Source of the DNA: Alphaproteobacteria bacterium
Lineage (GTDB): Bacteria; Pseudomonadota; Alphaproteobacteria; Rhizobiales; Aestuariivirgaceae
Reading direction: 5' to 3'
NCBI GenBank assembly: GCA_028868695.1
Contig: JAGWTZ010000013.1
Span: 1 to 62,433 of the forward strand
DNA length: 62,433 bases
Positions 24,684 through 35,295 of the stretch are shown piece by piece. How positions within the stretch are numbered: the first letter of the stretch is position 1; each line of letters opens with the position of its first letter. Below the pieces are notes generated by a model. That model made no database searches and was not told the origin of the DNA. It saw only the letters and a program-made list of their open reading frames with translations. The translations under genes and the position numbers were made by a program.

Positions 24684-26258
24684 TCAGCCCGCCATCACTT
24701 CCCGCAGGGAAAGAAGGGAGACCACCAGGAAGCCGATGGCATAGAAGACATAGACACCGGTAAACACCATCGCTGCATGGCCAAAGCCGAAGATAATGGC
24801 GGCAAGCAGAAGCACTGTCAGCGACAGCTCAAGATAAACCACCGGCGGAATGGCGTTGATGTTGTAGGCGCGCTTCGACTTGATCTGCTGGGTTTTCGAG
24901 GTGATGGCCAGCTTGGGCGTGCGCACAAAGGGCGTGGCTTGGCCGAACACGCCTTGCACCACGGCGCGGCTGCACTGGATGCACAGGCCCGTGGCCAGCG
25001 CCATGAAGGTGATGGTGGTATAGAGCACATTCACCGGCCCTTGGCGGACGGCACCAAAATCGCCCGCACGGCGGGAAATCCAATAGGTGACGAAGTTGGC
25101 CAGCATCGCCGTGGTGATCATCACGTTCATGACCATGGCGAGGGCCATGAAGTTCGCAAGCCCGAGGAACGGCAGCACCAGCGTGGACAGGCAGAAGACC
25201 AGCAGGAACAGGAATATGAAGCTATTCAGCATGTGGAAAGACCCCACCACCTTGGTGAGCAGGCGCGCATTGGATTGCCACAGGTTGGAGAGCGTCTTGC
25301 GGCCGGTTTCCGCCGCACCCTTGGTCCAGCGGTATTGTTGCGAGCGCACCGCGCTCATCTGCACGGGCAGTTCCGATGGCGTTGAGATGTTCTCGGCGAA
25401 GATGAATTTCCAGCCGCGGATTTGCGAACGGAAACTGAGATCGAGATCTTCGGTCAGCGTGTCGCTGCGCCAGCCGCCGGCATCCTCAATGGTCTTGCGG
25501 CGCCACATGCCGCCGGTGCCGTTGAAGTTGATGAAGCTGTCGGAGGCCTGGCGGCCGCCATGTTCCACCGAGAAATGGTTGTCGATGGCGAAAGCCATCA
25601 TCCGGGTGATGATCGAGTAGTCGGCATTGAGGTGCTCCCAGCGGGTTTGCACCATGCCGACCTTGGGGTCGGCGAAATAGGCCAGCACCTGGCGGATGAA
25701 ATCCGGGCGCGGCAGGAAATCGGCATCGAAGATGGCAATGAAATCGGCATGGTTGATGCCCATGCCATAATCGAGAGCGCCGGCCTTGAAGCCCTTGCGG
25801 TCCGGGCGGCGGATGTGCTCGATCGGCACGCCTTCGGCCTTCAGGGCCACGATCACCTTGTCGGCGATCTCCGCCGTCTCGTCGGTTGAATCATCGAGCA
25901 GCTGGATCGACAGCCGGTCCCGGGGATAATCGAGCTTGGCGATGTTCCTCAGCAGGCGCTCCACCACATAGCGCTCATTGTAGATGGGCAGCTGCACCAG
26001 CACGGTAGGCAGCGGGCCGCTCCACGGGGCGGGCGCTTCCTGGGCTTCGCCGGGGTTGCGCTTGGTGCCGAGGTAAAGCAGCGCCAGCCACACCTGGGCC
26101 AGCGAAAACACCAAGATGCCCGTCACGGAAAGCAATCCGGCCACAGCGGCAAGTAGTTGAAGGGCTAACACTGGGTGTGCCTGTCCAATCCTGGTCTTTC
26201 GCCGCAAGCCGGTGGGCCGGGCATGTTCCACAATGAATCCCAAAAGCGGGGCGCGCAA
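24684..26258 (-). CDS. Processive family 2 glycosyltransferase (cellulose synthase/CslA-like)
   Basis: This 524-residue membrane glycosyltransferase of family GT2 has an N-terminal transmembrane region near residues 30-62. A cytoplasmic catalytic domain follows with the D, DxD, TED and QxxRW motifs of processive beta-glycan synthases: LQLLDDSTDET, IFDADFLPR, LTEDLDLSF and QQYRW. At least four C-terminal membrane helices follow. The short length, without a PilZ domain, resembles glucomannan or CslA-like synthases more than bacterial cellulose synthase BcsA. The polymer it makes is unknown. It is transcribed with the DUF6492-like gene and diverges from the LptF/G-like permease gene. Confidence 0.82.
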   Translation of the reverse strand: MRAPLLGFIVEHARPTGLRRKTRIGQAHPVLALQLLAAVAGLLSVTGILVFSLAQVWLALLYLGTKRNPGEAQEAPAPWSGPLPTVLVQLPIYNERYVVERLLRNIAKLDYPRDRLSIQLLDDSTDETAEIADKVIVALKAEGVPIEHIRRPDRKGFKAGALDYGMGINHADFIAIFDADFLPRPDFIRQVLAYFADPKVGMVQTRWEHLNADYSIITRMMAFAIDNHFSVEHGGRQASDSFINFNGTGGMWRRKTIEDAGGWRSDTLTEDLDLSFRSQIRGWKFIFAENISTPSELPVQMSAVRSQQYRWTKGAAETGRKTLSNLWQSNARLLTKVVGSFHMLNSFIFLFLLVFCLSTLVLPFLGLANFMALAMVMNVMITTAMLANFVTYWISRRAGDFGAVRQGPVNVLYTTITFMALATGLCIQCSRAVVQGVFGQATPFVRTPKLAITSKTQQIKSKRAYNINAIPPVVYLELSLTVLLLAAIIFGFGHAAMVFTGVYVFYAIGFLVVSLLSLREVMAG

Positions 26259-26402
26259 GCGAACCCCGCCTTGGGACGTGCTTGCCCATTACAAAGCGGG
26301 GGTTCCGGTGTCAAATGCCGCGGCACCGGGCGGCTGGAACAAATCAGGTGCGGCGGCGAAGGTTTTCTGGCATCTTTGCGCCACCGCGATGAGCAACCGA
26401 CC
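26259..26402. promoter_or_regulatory. Divergent intergenic region between GT2 gene and permease gene
   Basis: About 144 bases separate the two divergent start codons, so both promoters should lie here or just inside the genes. I could not identify a convincing -35/-10 pair or a clear ribosome-binding site for the rightward gene by eye. That is why its start remains uncertain. Confidence 0.3.
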
Positions 26403-27560
26403 TTGTACTTCAGACCGTTCACCTTCACCCGCATCGACCTCTATGTGATTTCGGTCATTTTCCGGCCGATGCGCAACATTTTCCTGTTTGTGCTGATCAT
26501 CCTGGAATGCGTGCGCTTCCGCCTTGGCCTCAACCTTGCCATGCACCAGGAGAATTTCTTCGCGCTGGTGTTCACCTACATGAGCCAATGGCTGGCGCTT
26601 TATGCGGGCCTTGCCATGCAAATGGCGCTGGCCGTGGGGGTGATGCTGGGCTTTGCGCGGCTGGCCCAGAACCGGGAGCTTGACGCGCTCCATGCCCTGG
26701 GTTTCAGCCTGCACAGGCTGCTGTTTCCCGCCGGGGTGATGGCGCTGGCCATCGCCATCGCCGATTTCTGCGTGCTGGGCTGGCTGCAGCCCATTTCGCT
26801 CTACAACAGCGCCTCGCTTGTGCATCAGGTGCAGCGGGTGGCCAGCCTGCTGCCGGAGGGCGGCGATTTCTTCATCTCCGCCGGTGACAAGACCGTGCTG
26901 ATTGACGGCATCGCGCCGAAAAGCAATTCCTTCAAGAAAATCTTCGTTTATCAAACCTATCCCGACGGCAAGGGCACGGCCACGGGCGGCACCTCGGGCC
27001 ACCTCACCATCGTGGATGATGATCCCAACCAATATTATGACGTGGCCGATGTGCGGATGATCCAGGTTGTGGCCAAGCCGGGGCCGGATGGGCCAATCCT
27101 GCCGCAGGCCTATAACGCCAGCTCCAGTTCCGAGCTCAAGGGCCCGGTGCAGGCCATCGACACCAGCAATTTCCGAAAGCGCGGCGAAAGCGAATGGGAA
27201 ATGACGTTCTGGGAATTGGCCACTGGCACACCACCGCAAGGCTTCAAGGTGAAGCCATCAGCCATTGGGGCCGAACTCAACTACCGCATCGTCCAGCTGC
27301 TGTTCATCCTGCTGCTGCCGGCCCTGGCTATCCTGTTTGTGGTGGAGCCGCGGCGCAACCCCGGGCCCTTCCGCTTTCTTGCCGGGCTGCTCACCATCCT
27401 TGGCTTTCACCAGTTTCTGGGCATGGCGGTTTCATTCTCGCGCGGCGGCGCGTTTCCGGTGTGGCTGACATTGTGGCTGCCGCTTGCGGTGCTGGCTTGC
27501 GTTGTGCTGTTACGCTTCCGCTGGCTGTCGCTGAAGCCAGGCTTCTCTTCAGCGCGGTAG
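26403..27560 (+). CDS. LptF/LptG (YjgP/YjgQ) family permease-like protein
   Basis: The protein of about 385 residues has three N-terminal transmembrane helices, a large soluble domain of about 180 residues, and three C-terminal helices. This is the topology of LptF/LptG, the permease subunits that extract lipopolysaccharide from the inner membrane with LptB. The N-terminal RIDLYVISVIFRPM matches the family start pattern. It stands alone, not in an lptF-lptG pair, and its soluble domain is low in recognisable motifs, so it may be a divergent paralogue exporting another lipid-linked glycan. The TTG at 26403 is chosen because the frame further upstream (to 26175) overlaps the opposed GT2 gene. 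TTG 26376 is an alternative. Confidence 0.65.
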   Translation: MYFRPFTFTRIDLYVISVIFRPMRNIFLFVLIILECVRFRLGLNLAMHQENFFALVFTYMSQWLALYAGLAMQMALAVGVMLGFARLAQNRELDALHALGFSLHRLLFPAGVMALAIAIADFCVLGWLQPISLYNSASLVHQVQRVASLLPEGGDFFISAGDKTVLIDGIAPKSNSFKKIFVYQTYPDGKGTATGGTSGHLTIVDDDPNQYYDVADVRMIQVVAKPGPDGPILPQAYNASSSSELKGPVQAIDTSNFRKRGESEWEMTFWELATGTPPQGFKVKPSAIGAELNYRIVQLLFILLLPALAILFVVEPRRNPGPFRFLAGLLTILGFHQFLGMAVSFSRGGAFPVWLTLWLPLAVLACVVLLRFRWLSLKPGFSSAR

Positions 27561-27635
27561 GACAAACTTTCCAGGCATCTTCCGCTTTCAATTTTCCTGC
27601 GCTAGCCTTGGCGCGAGGAAACGCAGGAGAATGAA

Positions 27636-28202
27636 ATGAATCTGTCCGGGAGTGAAACCATCCCCGCCCCGCGCGAGGCTGTCTGGAAAGGGTTGAATGA
27701 CCCCAAGATCCTTCAAAAATGCATTCCCGGCTGCGAGTCGATCACCCAAAACTCGCCCACCGAAATGTCGGCCAAGGTGGGGCCGGTGAAAGCCTCCTTT
27801 TCCGGCAATGTGAAACTCTCTGACCTCAACCCGCCTGAAAGCTACAAGATTTCCGGCCAGGGCCAGGGCGGCCTTGCAGGTTTCGCGTCAGGCTCTGCCG
27901 ATGTGAAGCTGACAGCGCTTGGCCCCAATGAAACGCGGCTGGACTATGCGGTTGATGCGCAGATCGGCGGCAAGCTTGCCATGCTGGGCTCACGGCTCAT
28001 CGGCTCCACCGCGCAAAGCCTTGCTGGGCAATTCTTCAGCAAGTTCGCCAGCCTGATCAAGCATGAGGCGCAGGCCGCCCCGGCTGAAAAGGCACCTGCA
28101 AAGAAGCCAGCCAAGAAGGTTGCGCCGAAAAAACCTGCCGCCAAAAAGCCGGCGGCCAAGAAGGCAGCGCCCAAAAAGGCCGCGAAGAAGAAAAAGAAAT
28201 AG
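27636..28202 (+). CDS. CoxG-like SRPBCC protein with lysine/alanine-rich histone-H1-like tail
   Basis: Residues 1 to about 145 form a CoxG/SRPBCC (START-like) domain, with the typical beginning GSETIPAPREAVWKGLNDP and IPGCESI. In CO dehydrogenase clusters CoxG anchors the enzyme to the membrane through a hydrophobic C-terminal helix. Here that helix is absent. The last 40 or so of 188 residues are almost only lysine, alanine and proline, with repeated PAKK/AAKK units ending in KKKKK, like bacterial histone-H1 or AlgP-like tails. AGGAG at 27625-27629 supports ATG 27636. No CO dehydrogenase genes lie nearby, so the function is unknown. Confidence 0.75.
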   Translation: MNLSGSETIPAPREAVWKGLNDPKILQKCIPGCESITQNSPTEMSAKVGPVKASFSGNVKLSDLNPPESYKISGQGQGGLAGFASGSADVKLTALGPNETRLDYAVDAQIGGKLAMLGSRLIGSTAQSLAGQFFSKFASLIKHEAQAAPAEKAPAKKPAKKVAPKKPAAKKPAAKKAAPKKAAKKKKK

Positions 28203-28220
28203 GCTGCGTCTCGCGGCGGC

Positions 28221-28829
28221 CTAGCGCCCTGCCGCAATCCTATCCAGCACAGCGGCCAGCGCCTCGTCTGGCCGCAGGGCGGATGTATCGATCACAGTGG
28301 CATCATCGGCGGGCCGCAAGGGTGCCGTGCTGCGGCCGCTGTCACGGGCGTCGCGCGCCATGATATCGGCGGTGATGGCGGCAAGATCGGCACCCGGCGT
28401 TTCAAGAAAGCGCCGTTTGGCACGGGCTTCCGCCGAGGCGGTTATAAAGAATTTGAAGTCCGCATCCGGGCACACCACGGTGCCGATGTCGCGGCCATCC
28501 AGCACCGCGCCGGGGGCACGCCTGGCAAAGGCGCGCTGGAAGGCGAGAAGGGCCTGGCGCACCTTGGGCAAGGCGGCCACGCGCGAGGCAAGGTTGCCGA
28601 CAGCTTCCCCACGCAGTTCGGAATCCGCAAAGGCCGCTGGGTCAAGGCTGGCGGCGATGGCAGCGCAGGCTTCCTCATCGGCAGGATCAATATTCTGGCG
28701 CATCACGCTGAGGCCCACCATGCGGTAGAGCGCGCCGGTATCGAGATGGCGATAGCCCAGCCGCGCCGCCAGGGCCCGGGCCAGCGTGCCCTTGCCCGAG
28801 GCCGAAGGGCCATCAATGGCGATGATCAC
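28221..28829 (-). CDS. cmk: Cytidylate kinase
   Basis: Cmk phosphorylates CMP and dCMP with ATP in the cytoplasm. The 202-residue protein has the P-loop GPSASGKGT (7-15), the CMP-binding DGRDIGTVV segment, and the R-rich lid region ([13 protein letters not shown]). The start is GTG at 28829, directly abutting the aroA stop. It ends only 18 bases from the convergent coxG-like gene. Downstream of cmk one would expect rpsA, which instead sits at the left end of the window in the opposite orientation. Confidence 0.95.
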   Translation of the reverse strand: MIIAIDGPSASGKGTLARALAARLGYRHLDTGALYRMVGLSVMRQNIDPADEEACAAIAASLDPAAFADSELRGEAVGNLASRVAALPKVRQALLAFQRAFARRAPGAVLDGRDIGTVVCPDADFKFFITASAEARAKRRFLETPGADLAAITADIMARDARDSGRSTAPLRPADDATVIDTSALRPDEALAAVLDRIAAGR

Positions 28830-30747
<1,918 letters not shown>

Positions 30748-30808
30748 GCTTGGGTTTGCGCGGTTCCGGGAAGGCCAAAACGGCCTTCACGAAACTGCAA
30801 AAATCTGC

Positions 30809-30837
30809 TTGCCTCAGGCCACAAGGCCGACTAGACA
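30809..30837 (+). promoter_or_regulatory. Candidate promoter of tRNA-Ala
   Basis: TTGCCT (30809-30814) and TAGACA (30832-30837) are 17 bases apart and would start transcription about 45 bases before the tRNA. A 7-bp hairpin at 30770-30788, without a T-run, lies between this and the preceding gene. Confidence 0.4.
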
Positions 30838-30888
30838 GCCATTCGCGTTTGGGCGGCTTGCCTGCCCAAACCCCATTTCCTGAATAAC

Positions 30889-30964
<76 letters not shown>

Positions 30965-31037
30965 TTCATCTCCAACATATCAAAACTGAATCAGCGCCGC
31001 CTTGCTGGGTGGTTTGCGCCCGCGCGTGGCTTGCAGG

Positions 31038-31985
31038 TCAGTAGCTGACGGTGACAACCACGACATCGGAATAGGTGGCGGGGTTGGGGTTGCCCTGGGC
31101 CGGCAGGAAGCCATAGGCCGTGACGGTTTGGGCGAGGCCCGTGCCGATGCCCGATACCGTGTCGGTGCCTGTGGTCTGGCCCCAGGGCTGGGCATGGGCT
31201 GCATCGCGGTAAATGCCATAGCTGATGCTGCCGCCAGCGCCGGCCATTTTTCGCGCAGTGGGGCCGGTGCCGCCATTGCTGCCATTGCTGAGGCTGACGA
31301 CATAGGCGGCACCCTTGGTGCAGGTGATGCCGATCTGGCTTGTGGCGGCCTGCGCCGTGGTGAGGCCGGACAGCGTGCCGAAATCCATGGCCGTGGTGGA
31401 AAGGTTGCAGGTGGCCACATTGGCGGCCTGCACCGCGAAGGGCGCCTGGGTGGCGCGGGTTGAAACCACGCTGCAGTTTTGCCCGGGCGCATAGCCATAG
31501 TCGAACAGCGTGTGATAGGCGCTGTAGGTCGAGAGATAGGTGCCGGTGGGGGCAGAGGCAATTGAGCCGGAGATCACTGCCTGAACCGTTTGGCTGAGGG
31601 AGCCTGTGCCCTGGCCATTCAGCGTCAGTGACAGGATGGGCGCGCGCGCCGCATAGGGCCACACGAAGGAGCCCCAGACCTGGCCATTGGGCTGCAGCAG
31701 GTCATAGGAAATGGTGTTGGCGCCATTGAGCAAATAGCGCGGCGAACCGCTGGCCGAGCCGCCCGTGCCATCACCGATGTTGGGGCAGATGGTGATGGTG
31801 CGGTTGGCGATGCCCGAGCAATTGGCGGTGAGCGTGCCGGTTGTTGACGGCGTGCCGCCGGGGCCAATGTTGATGTTGCCGAAATTGATGTTGGTCATGG
31901 CGAAGTTGCAGACTTGCGCCTGCGCGCCGCCAGCCATCAACAGCCACAGCGCGGCCATCACCATGCAGCAGGTTTTCAGCCGCAT
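31038..31985 (-). CDS. Two-domain spore coat U-like (SCPU) pilus tip protein
   Basis: A secreted protein of 315 residues begins with a signal peptide (MRLKTCCMVMAALWLLMAGG, cleavage after AQA). Two spore-coat-protein-U domains follow, near residues 25-165 and 185-315, each opening with a CNF/CNL plus NFG/DFG pattern. In archaic chaperone-usher (Csu) systems the two-domain subunit, last in the operon, is the tip adhesin (CsuE), with an N-terminal adhesion domain and a C-terminal pilin domain. Position and structure fit this role. Its start overlaps the end of the usher gene by ten bases. The spore-coat name is historical and does not imply sporulation. Confidence 0.85.
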   Translation of the reverse strand: MRLKTCCMVMAALWLLMAGGAQAQVCNFAMTNINFGNINIGPGGTPSTTGTLTANCSGIANRTITICPNIGDGTGGSASGSPRYLLNGANTISYDLLQPNGQVWGSFVWPYAARAPILSLTLNGQGTGSLSQTVQAVISGSIASAPTGTYLSTYSAYHTLFDYGYAPGQNCSVVSTRATQAPFAVQAANVATCNLSTTAMDFGTLSGLTTAQAATSQIGITCTKGAAYVVSLSNGSNGGTGPTARKMAGAGGSISYGIYRDAAHAQPWGQTTGTDTVSGIGTGLAQTVTAYGFLPAQGNPNPATYSDVVVVTVSY

Positions 31986-34522
31986 GTCAGCGGCCCAATG
32001 ACAATCTGCTCGGTGTCACTTTCCTTGTAGTCAAAACGCGCCTTGCAGCTTTGCCCGCCGACATCGGCCGAGACCGTGTTGGTGCCGGCAAGGCCGGTGA
32101 TGTAAACCTGCCCATCATAGCCCATGGGGAACGGATCTTTCTGCCCTTCAAGGGTGACCAGCGTGCCGGGCGGCACGAAGGCGCCCAAGGCGTCCTTCAG
32201 AATCACCAGCGCCGAACTTGTGTCTTTTTTGACGCCGAAGTCAACGACCGCACCGCTCATGGCGCGCGGCGCCACCTTGCGGTCAACCTCGGTGACGTTG
32301 GAGTTGAGCGGCAGGGTGGTGGGCTCAACACTCACCTTGGAGGGGCGGTAGGATGGCACCTGGGTGAGCAGCAGTTTGCCGTTCTTGCCGGTCTTGCCGA
32401 TGTAGCGGTTCTCGAAATCGATGCCCACGCCTTCGGTTCCGGCATCAACAACCGCGAAGGAATCCGTCACCGGGTTGCCGAGGAACACGCCGGGCTGGGC
32501 GACGATCAGCGAGCCTTCAGCGCGCAGGTTGCCTCGCACCATGTCGTTATAATTCTCAACCGAGCCTGAAACGATGGCCTGCTGGGCGCGGTAGGAGGCG
32601 GCGGCACTCAGGTTCCTGTCGGTGTTCTGCACGGCATTGACGCGCCAGCCAGCCGAACCATAGGCCGCTTCCATCGGCTTCACGGCGCTGAGCTGGGCTG
32701 CGGGGCCATTGTTGTCATAGATGGCCGAGCCAGAAAGCGAGATGTTCTTGTCTGCACCGCCCAGGGGCATGGAGAAGCCAACCTGGAAGCCATAATTGTC
32801 CGCCTGTGCGAAATCCTTGTAGGCGGCGGCAAAGACCGAAACCTTGTTGTTGAAGGATTTGCTGGCCGTGGCGCTGACGATGAATGACGTGGTGTCATCG
32901 GCGGCAACATAGCGCACGGCGTTGAGGCCCACCGTGGCGTCATAGTCCGAGAAGCCGTAGGAGGCGCCCAGCTGGTCCACAGCCTTGGGCATGCGCCCGG
33001 AGACCAGCGGTGAAAGCGGCATGCCCGGCGTCACCGGTGCTGCGATGGTGGTGGCGGCGGCAAGGTCGGTGAAGTTGCCGAAGGTGCGGGCGCTGGAGGC
33101 ATGCAGCATGATGCTCTTGTTGCGCCAATCCCAGGATCCATAGCCGAAATAGCCAATGTCGCCGCCATAGTCGCTGACCGCCCCGGCGACATTGAAAGTG
33201 CCGAAGGGCCCGGCCTGCACCACGGCGCCAAGGCCCACGTCAACAAGATCCTGCTTGGCCTCGACATGGAACTCGCCCGTCAGGGATTTGGTGAAGCCAT
33301 AACGGCCGCCCACCACGGCCAGCAGCTCCTTTTCATAGTTGAAGCTGTCCACGCCATAATTCATGCGGGCAAAGCCAACCTCAACCGAATAGTCGAACAG
33401 CTTGGGCGCCAGCAGCAGCGGCGAGGAATAGACCGATTGCTCCATCACCGTCTTTTGGCCCGAGGGATCGGTGAGAACCAGTTCGGCTGTGCCCTGGCTG
33501 GAGATTACCGGCAGGCGGTTAATCTCGAAGGGGCCTTGCGGCACGTCTTCGGAGAAGGTCTTGCTGCCATTGATGTAAACATCCAGTGTTGAAGGCACCG
33601 CTGCGGTGCCCTTCAAATTGGCCAGCGGCGTGGTGACGAGATCAGGGCGGATGCCGAAATCGCGCTGCGCCTGGAAGCCGCCCATGCGGATGGGCCTGCT
33701 CCAGTTCATGCCGCCGCTGATGATGTCACCGGCGTGATAGGTCTCGGCGCGTTCCTGGTTTGAGGTTGTCCAGGTGGTATCGAGGCGCGTGGCGGCAAAA
33801 TCAGCAAAGGTCGTGGTGCCCACCGAGCCTGTCTGGCGCAGCACGCCGAAGGGGGCATAGGCGCGGGTGTCAAGATTGACCGAGGCCCCGCTGAAGCTGG
33901 GCGAGATGCCGGTAAGAAGCGTGTTGGCGGCGGCATAGGCGGAGTAATTCGCCACGAAGCCATAGCCGCCATCGGCCTTGAACATGTCCTGCTTGGGCAG
34001 GATGTCATAGGCCTTGGGAATGCGCGCCTTGTCCTCCACCGTGAAGTCTATGGTGAGGGCTGCCTCATCAAAGCTGTAGGTGAGGCCGGGGATCGACGAC
34101 AGGGCCACCTGGTCATTGTCCTTGCCATCGCCGGGCGCCTTGAGGCCAATTTCCTTCAGCTCGGAGCGCGCCGAGGTGAGGCCACCGTCAGGCAAGCGGT
34201 TGAAGCCTGCCACCATGTTGACCTTGTAGCCATTGATGGAAACTTCAAGCTGCAGCGCCCCCGGCTGAACGTTGACATCGGCTGGCGCACCAGCGTCAGT
34301 CAAATGGCCGGGCTGCGGCATGCCATCCTCAGCCAGCGGAACATCCGGCGAGGTGGGTGCCGCAGTGGCGTCATTCAAATGGCCAGGCGGCGGCAAAGCG
34401 TCCTCCGCGCGGGCAGAGACCACGCCGAGGGCAAGCAGCCCGCAGACAGCAACGAGGCGGGCCAGCGCCAAGGCTGGCCGGCGCCGGTCACTGCACCTGG
34501 ATTGTGGTGTCCACTGGACCAT
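31976..34522 (-). CDS. Archaic chaperone-usher system outer membrane usher
   Basis: This outer-membrane usher of the FimD/PapC superfamily, CsuD-like, forms the beta-barrel through which pilus subunits are secreted and polymerised. From ATG 34522 it has 848 residues. A TTG at 34471 gives 831 and an ideal signal peptide (ALARLVAVCGLLALGVVSARA). The frame is open to 34561, but either start already overlaps or abuts the chaperone stop at 34488. Plug and barrel features such as VDVYING-like and SVEPTTLP segments and the C-terminal plug domains are recognisable. Just after the signal peptide the motif PxPGHLxDA occurs twice, an unusual proline-rich repeat. Confidence 0.88.
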   Translation of the reverse strand: MVQWTPQSRCSDRRRPALALARLVAVCGLLALGVVSARAEDALPPPGHLNDATAAPTSPDVPLAEDGMPQPGHLTDAGAPADVNVQPGALQLEVSINGYKVNMVAGFNRLPDGGLTSARSELKEIGLKAPGDGKDNDQVALSSIPGLTYSFDEAALTIDFTVEDKARIPKAYDILPKQDMFKADGGYGFVANYSAYAAANTLLTGISPSFSGASVNLDTRAYAPFGVLRQTGSVGTTTFADFAATRLDTTWTTSNQERAETYHAGDIISGGMNWSRPIRMGGFQAQRDFGIRPDLVTTPLANLKGTAAVPSTLDVYINGSKTFSEDVPQGPFEINRLPVISSQGTAELVLTDPSGQKTVMEQSVYSSPLLLAPKLFDYSVEVGFARMNYGVDSFNYEKELLAVVGGRYGFTKSLTGEFHVEAKQDLVDVGLGAVVQAGPFGTFNVAGAVSDYGGDIGYFGYGSWDWRNKSIMLHASSARTFGNFTDLAAATTIAAPVTPGMPLSPLVSGRMPKAVDQLGASYGFSDYDATVGLNAVRYVAADDTTSFIVSATASKSFNNKVSVFAAAYKDFAQADNYGFQVGFSMPLGGADKNISLSGSAIYDNNGPAAQLSAVKPMEAAYGSAGWRVNAVQNTDRNLSAAASYRAQQAIVSGSVENYNDMVRGNLRAEGSLIVAQPGVFLGNPVTDSFAVVDAGTEGVGIDFENRYIGKTGKNGKLLLTQVPSYRPSKVSVEPTTLPLNSNVTEVDRKVAPRAMSGAVVDFGVKKDTSSALVILKDALGAFVPPGTLVTLEGQKDPFPMGYDGQVYITGLAGTNTVSADVGGQSCKARFDYKESDTEQIVIGPLTCG

Positions 34523-35210
34523 CGTTGGTGGCGGCCTTGATTTCGATGGTGCTGCCAGCATGAACGCCCTTGGCCTTCAGCTTCCAGCTGTCGCTGTCGC
34601 CCGCCAGCGCATAGCCGGCAAGGCCATTCACTGCGGCAACGGTTGCGCCCTTTTGCAGCACGGTGAGCTGGGCGAGGCGGGCATGCAGCTGCCCGTTGTT
34701 GACCACATGCAGCTCAAGATCGGCGCCATTCATCCGCGCGGTCCAGGCCAGCTGGCTCTTGATGCCTGCCGCCTGGAAGAACACGGGAATGGCATGGCGC
34801 ACGGCAAAGGACACCGAGTCCCCTGCCTTGTTGGGCGGCGGCGGAATGTCGTCGATGATCAGGCGGTAGGTTTCCTCGCCTTCAATGGGTGTTTTCAGCA
34901 GGCGCACCACGCGCACCGTGGCCTTGCCGCCCGGCTGGATCTTGAGGGCCGGCGGGCTGGCGACCACATCGGTGGTGGGCACCAGCATTTCCTTGCCGTC
35001 CTTGTGGTTCCACTTGAACACACGCACCTGGGCGTTGATCACCGTGGTGCCCTTGTTCTCGAGGTTCTCCACCGTGGTGGAGGTGCCTGCCGTCACTTCA
35101 ATGTTGATCGGGCTGACCTGCAGGGCGCCGGCTTGTGCCGCGCCTGATGCCGCCAGAAGGGCCAGTAGGGCCGCCCCGAAGGTGTTTCGCTTATTGTCAT
35201 TCAGTCTCAT
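34488..35210 (-). CDS. Periplasmic pilus chaperone (PapD/CsuC-like)
   Basis: This periplasmic chaperone of 240 residues donates a strand to unfolded pilins and delivers them to the usher. A signal peptide ends near AAQA (residue 27). Two immunoglobulin-like domains follow. The first carries the donor strand region with VFKWNHKDG and the YRLIIDDIPPPP segment, and the second begins IPVFFQAAG. These are features of archaic-type chaperones. It sits between the pilin genes and the usher gene, as in csu operons, and its end overlaps the usher start. Confidence 0.9.
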   Translation of the reverse strand: MRLNDNKRNTFGAALLALLAASGAAQAGALQVSPINIEVTAGTSTTVENLENKGTTVINAQVRVFKWNHKDGKEMLVPTTDVVASPPALKIQPGGKATVRVVRLLKTPIEGEETYRLIIDDIPPPPNKAGDSVSFAVRHAIPVFFQAAGIKSQLAWTARMNGADLELHVVNNGQLHARLAQLTVLQKGATVAAVNGLAGYALAGDSDSWKLKAKGVHAGSTIEIKAATNDGPVDTTIQVQ

Positions 35211-35295
35211 GTATCACTCCAATAAAAAATCCCATGAGACGCATCCCTGAAACCTTTTCCCTGCCGAGCGTGCCGCTTGTTGCGTGGCATTCTTC

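Noticed and set aside
24684-26258. Bacterial cellulose synthase BcsA
   Set aside because: The protein is too short, lacks a PilZ domain, and no bcsB, bcsC or bcsZ genes are nearby.
27636-28202. CO dehydrogenase accessory gene coxG as part of a CO-oxidation cluster
   Set aside because: No coxMSL-like genes flank it. The molybdenum enzyme at 45.8-49.5 kb has xanthine dehydrogenase neighbours and motifs.
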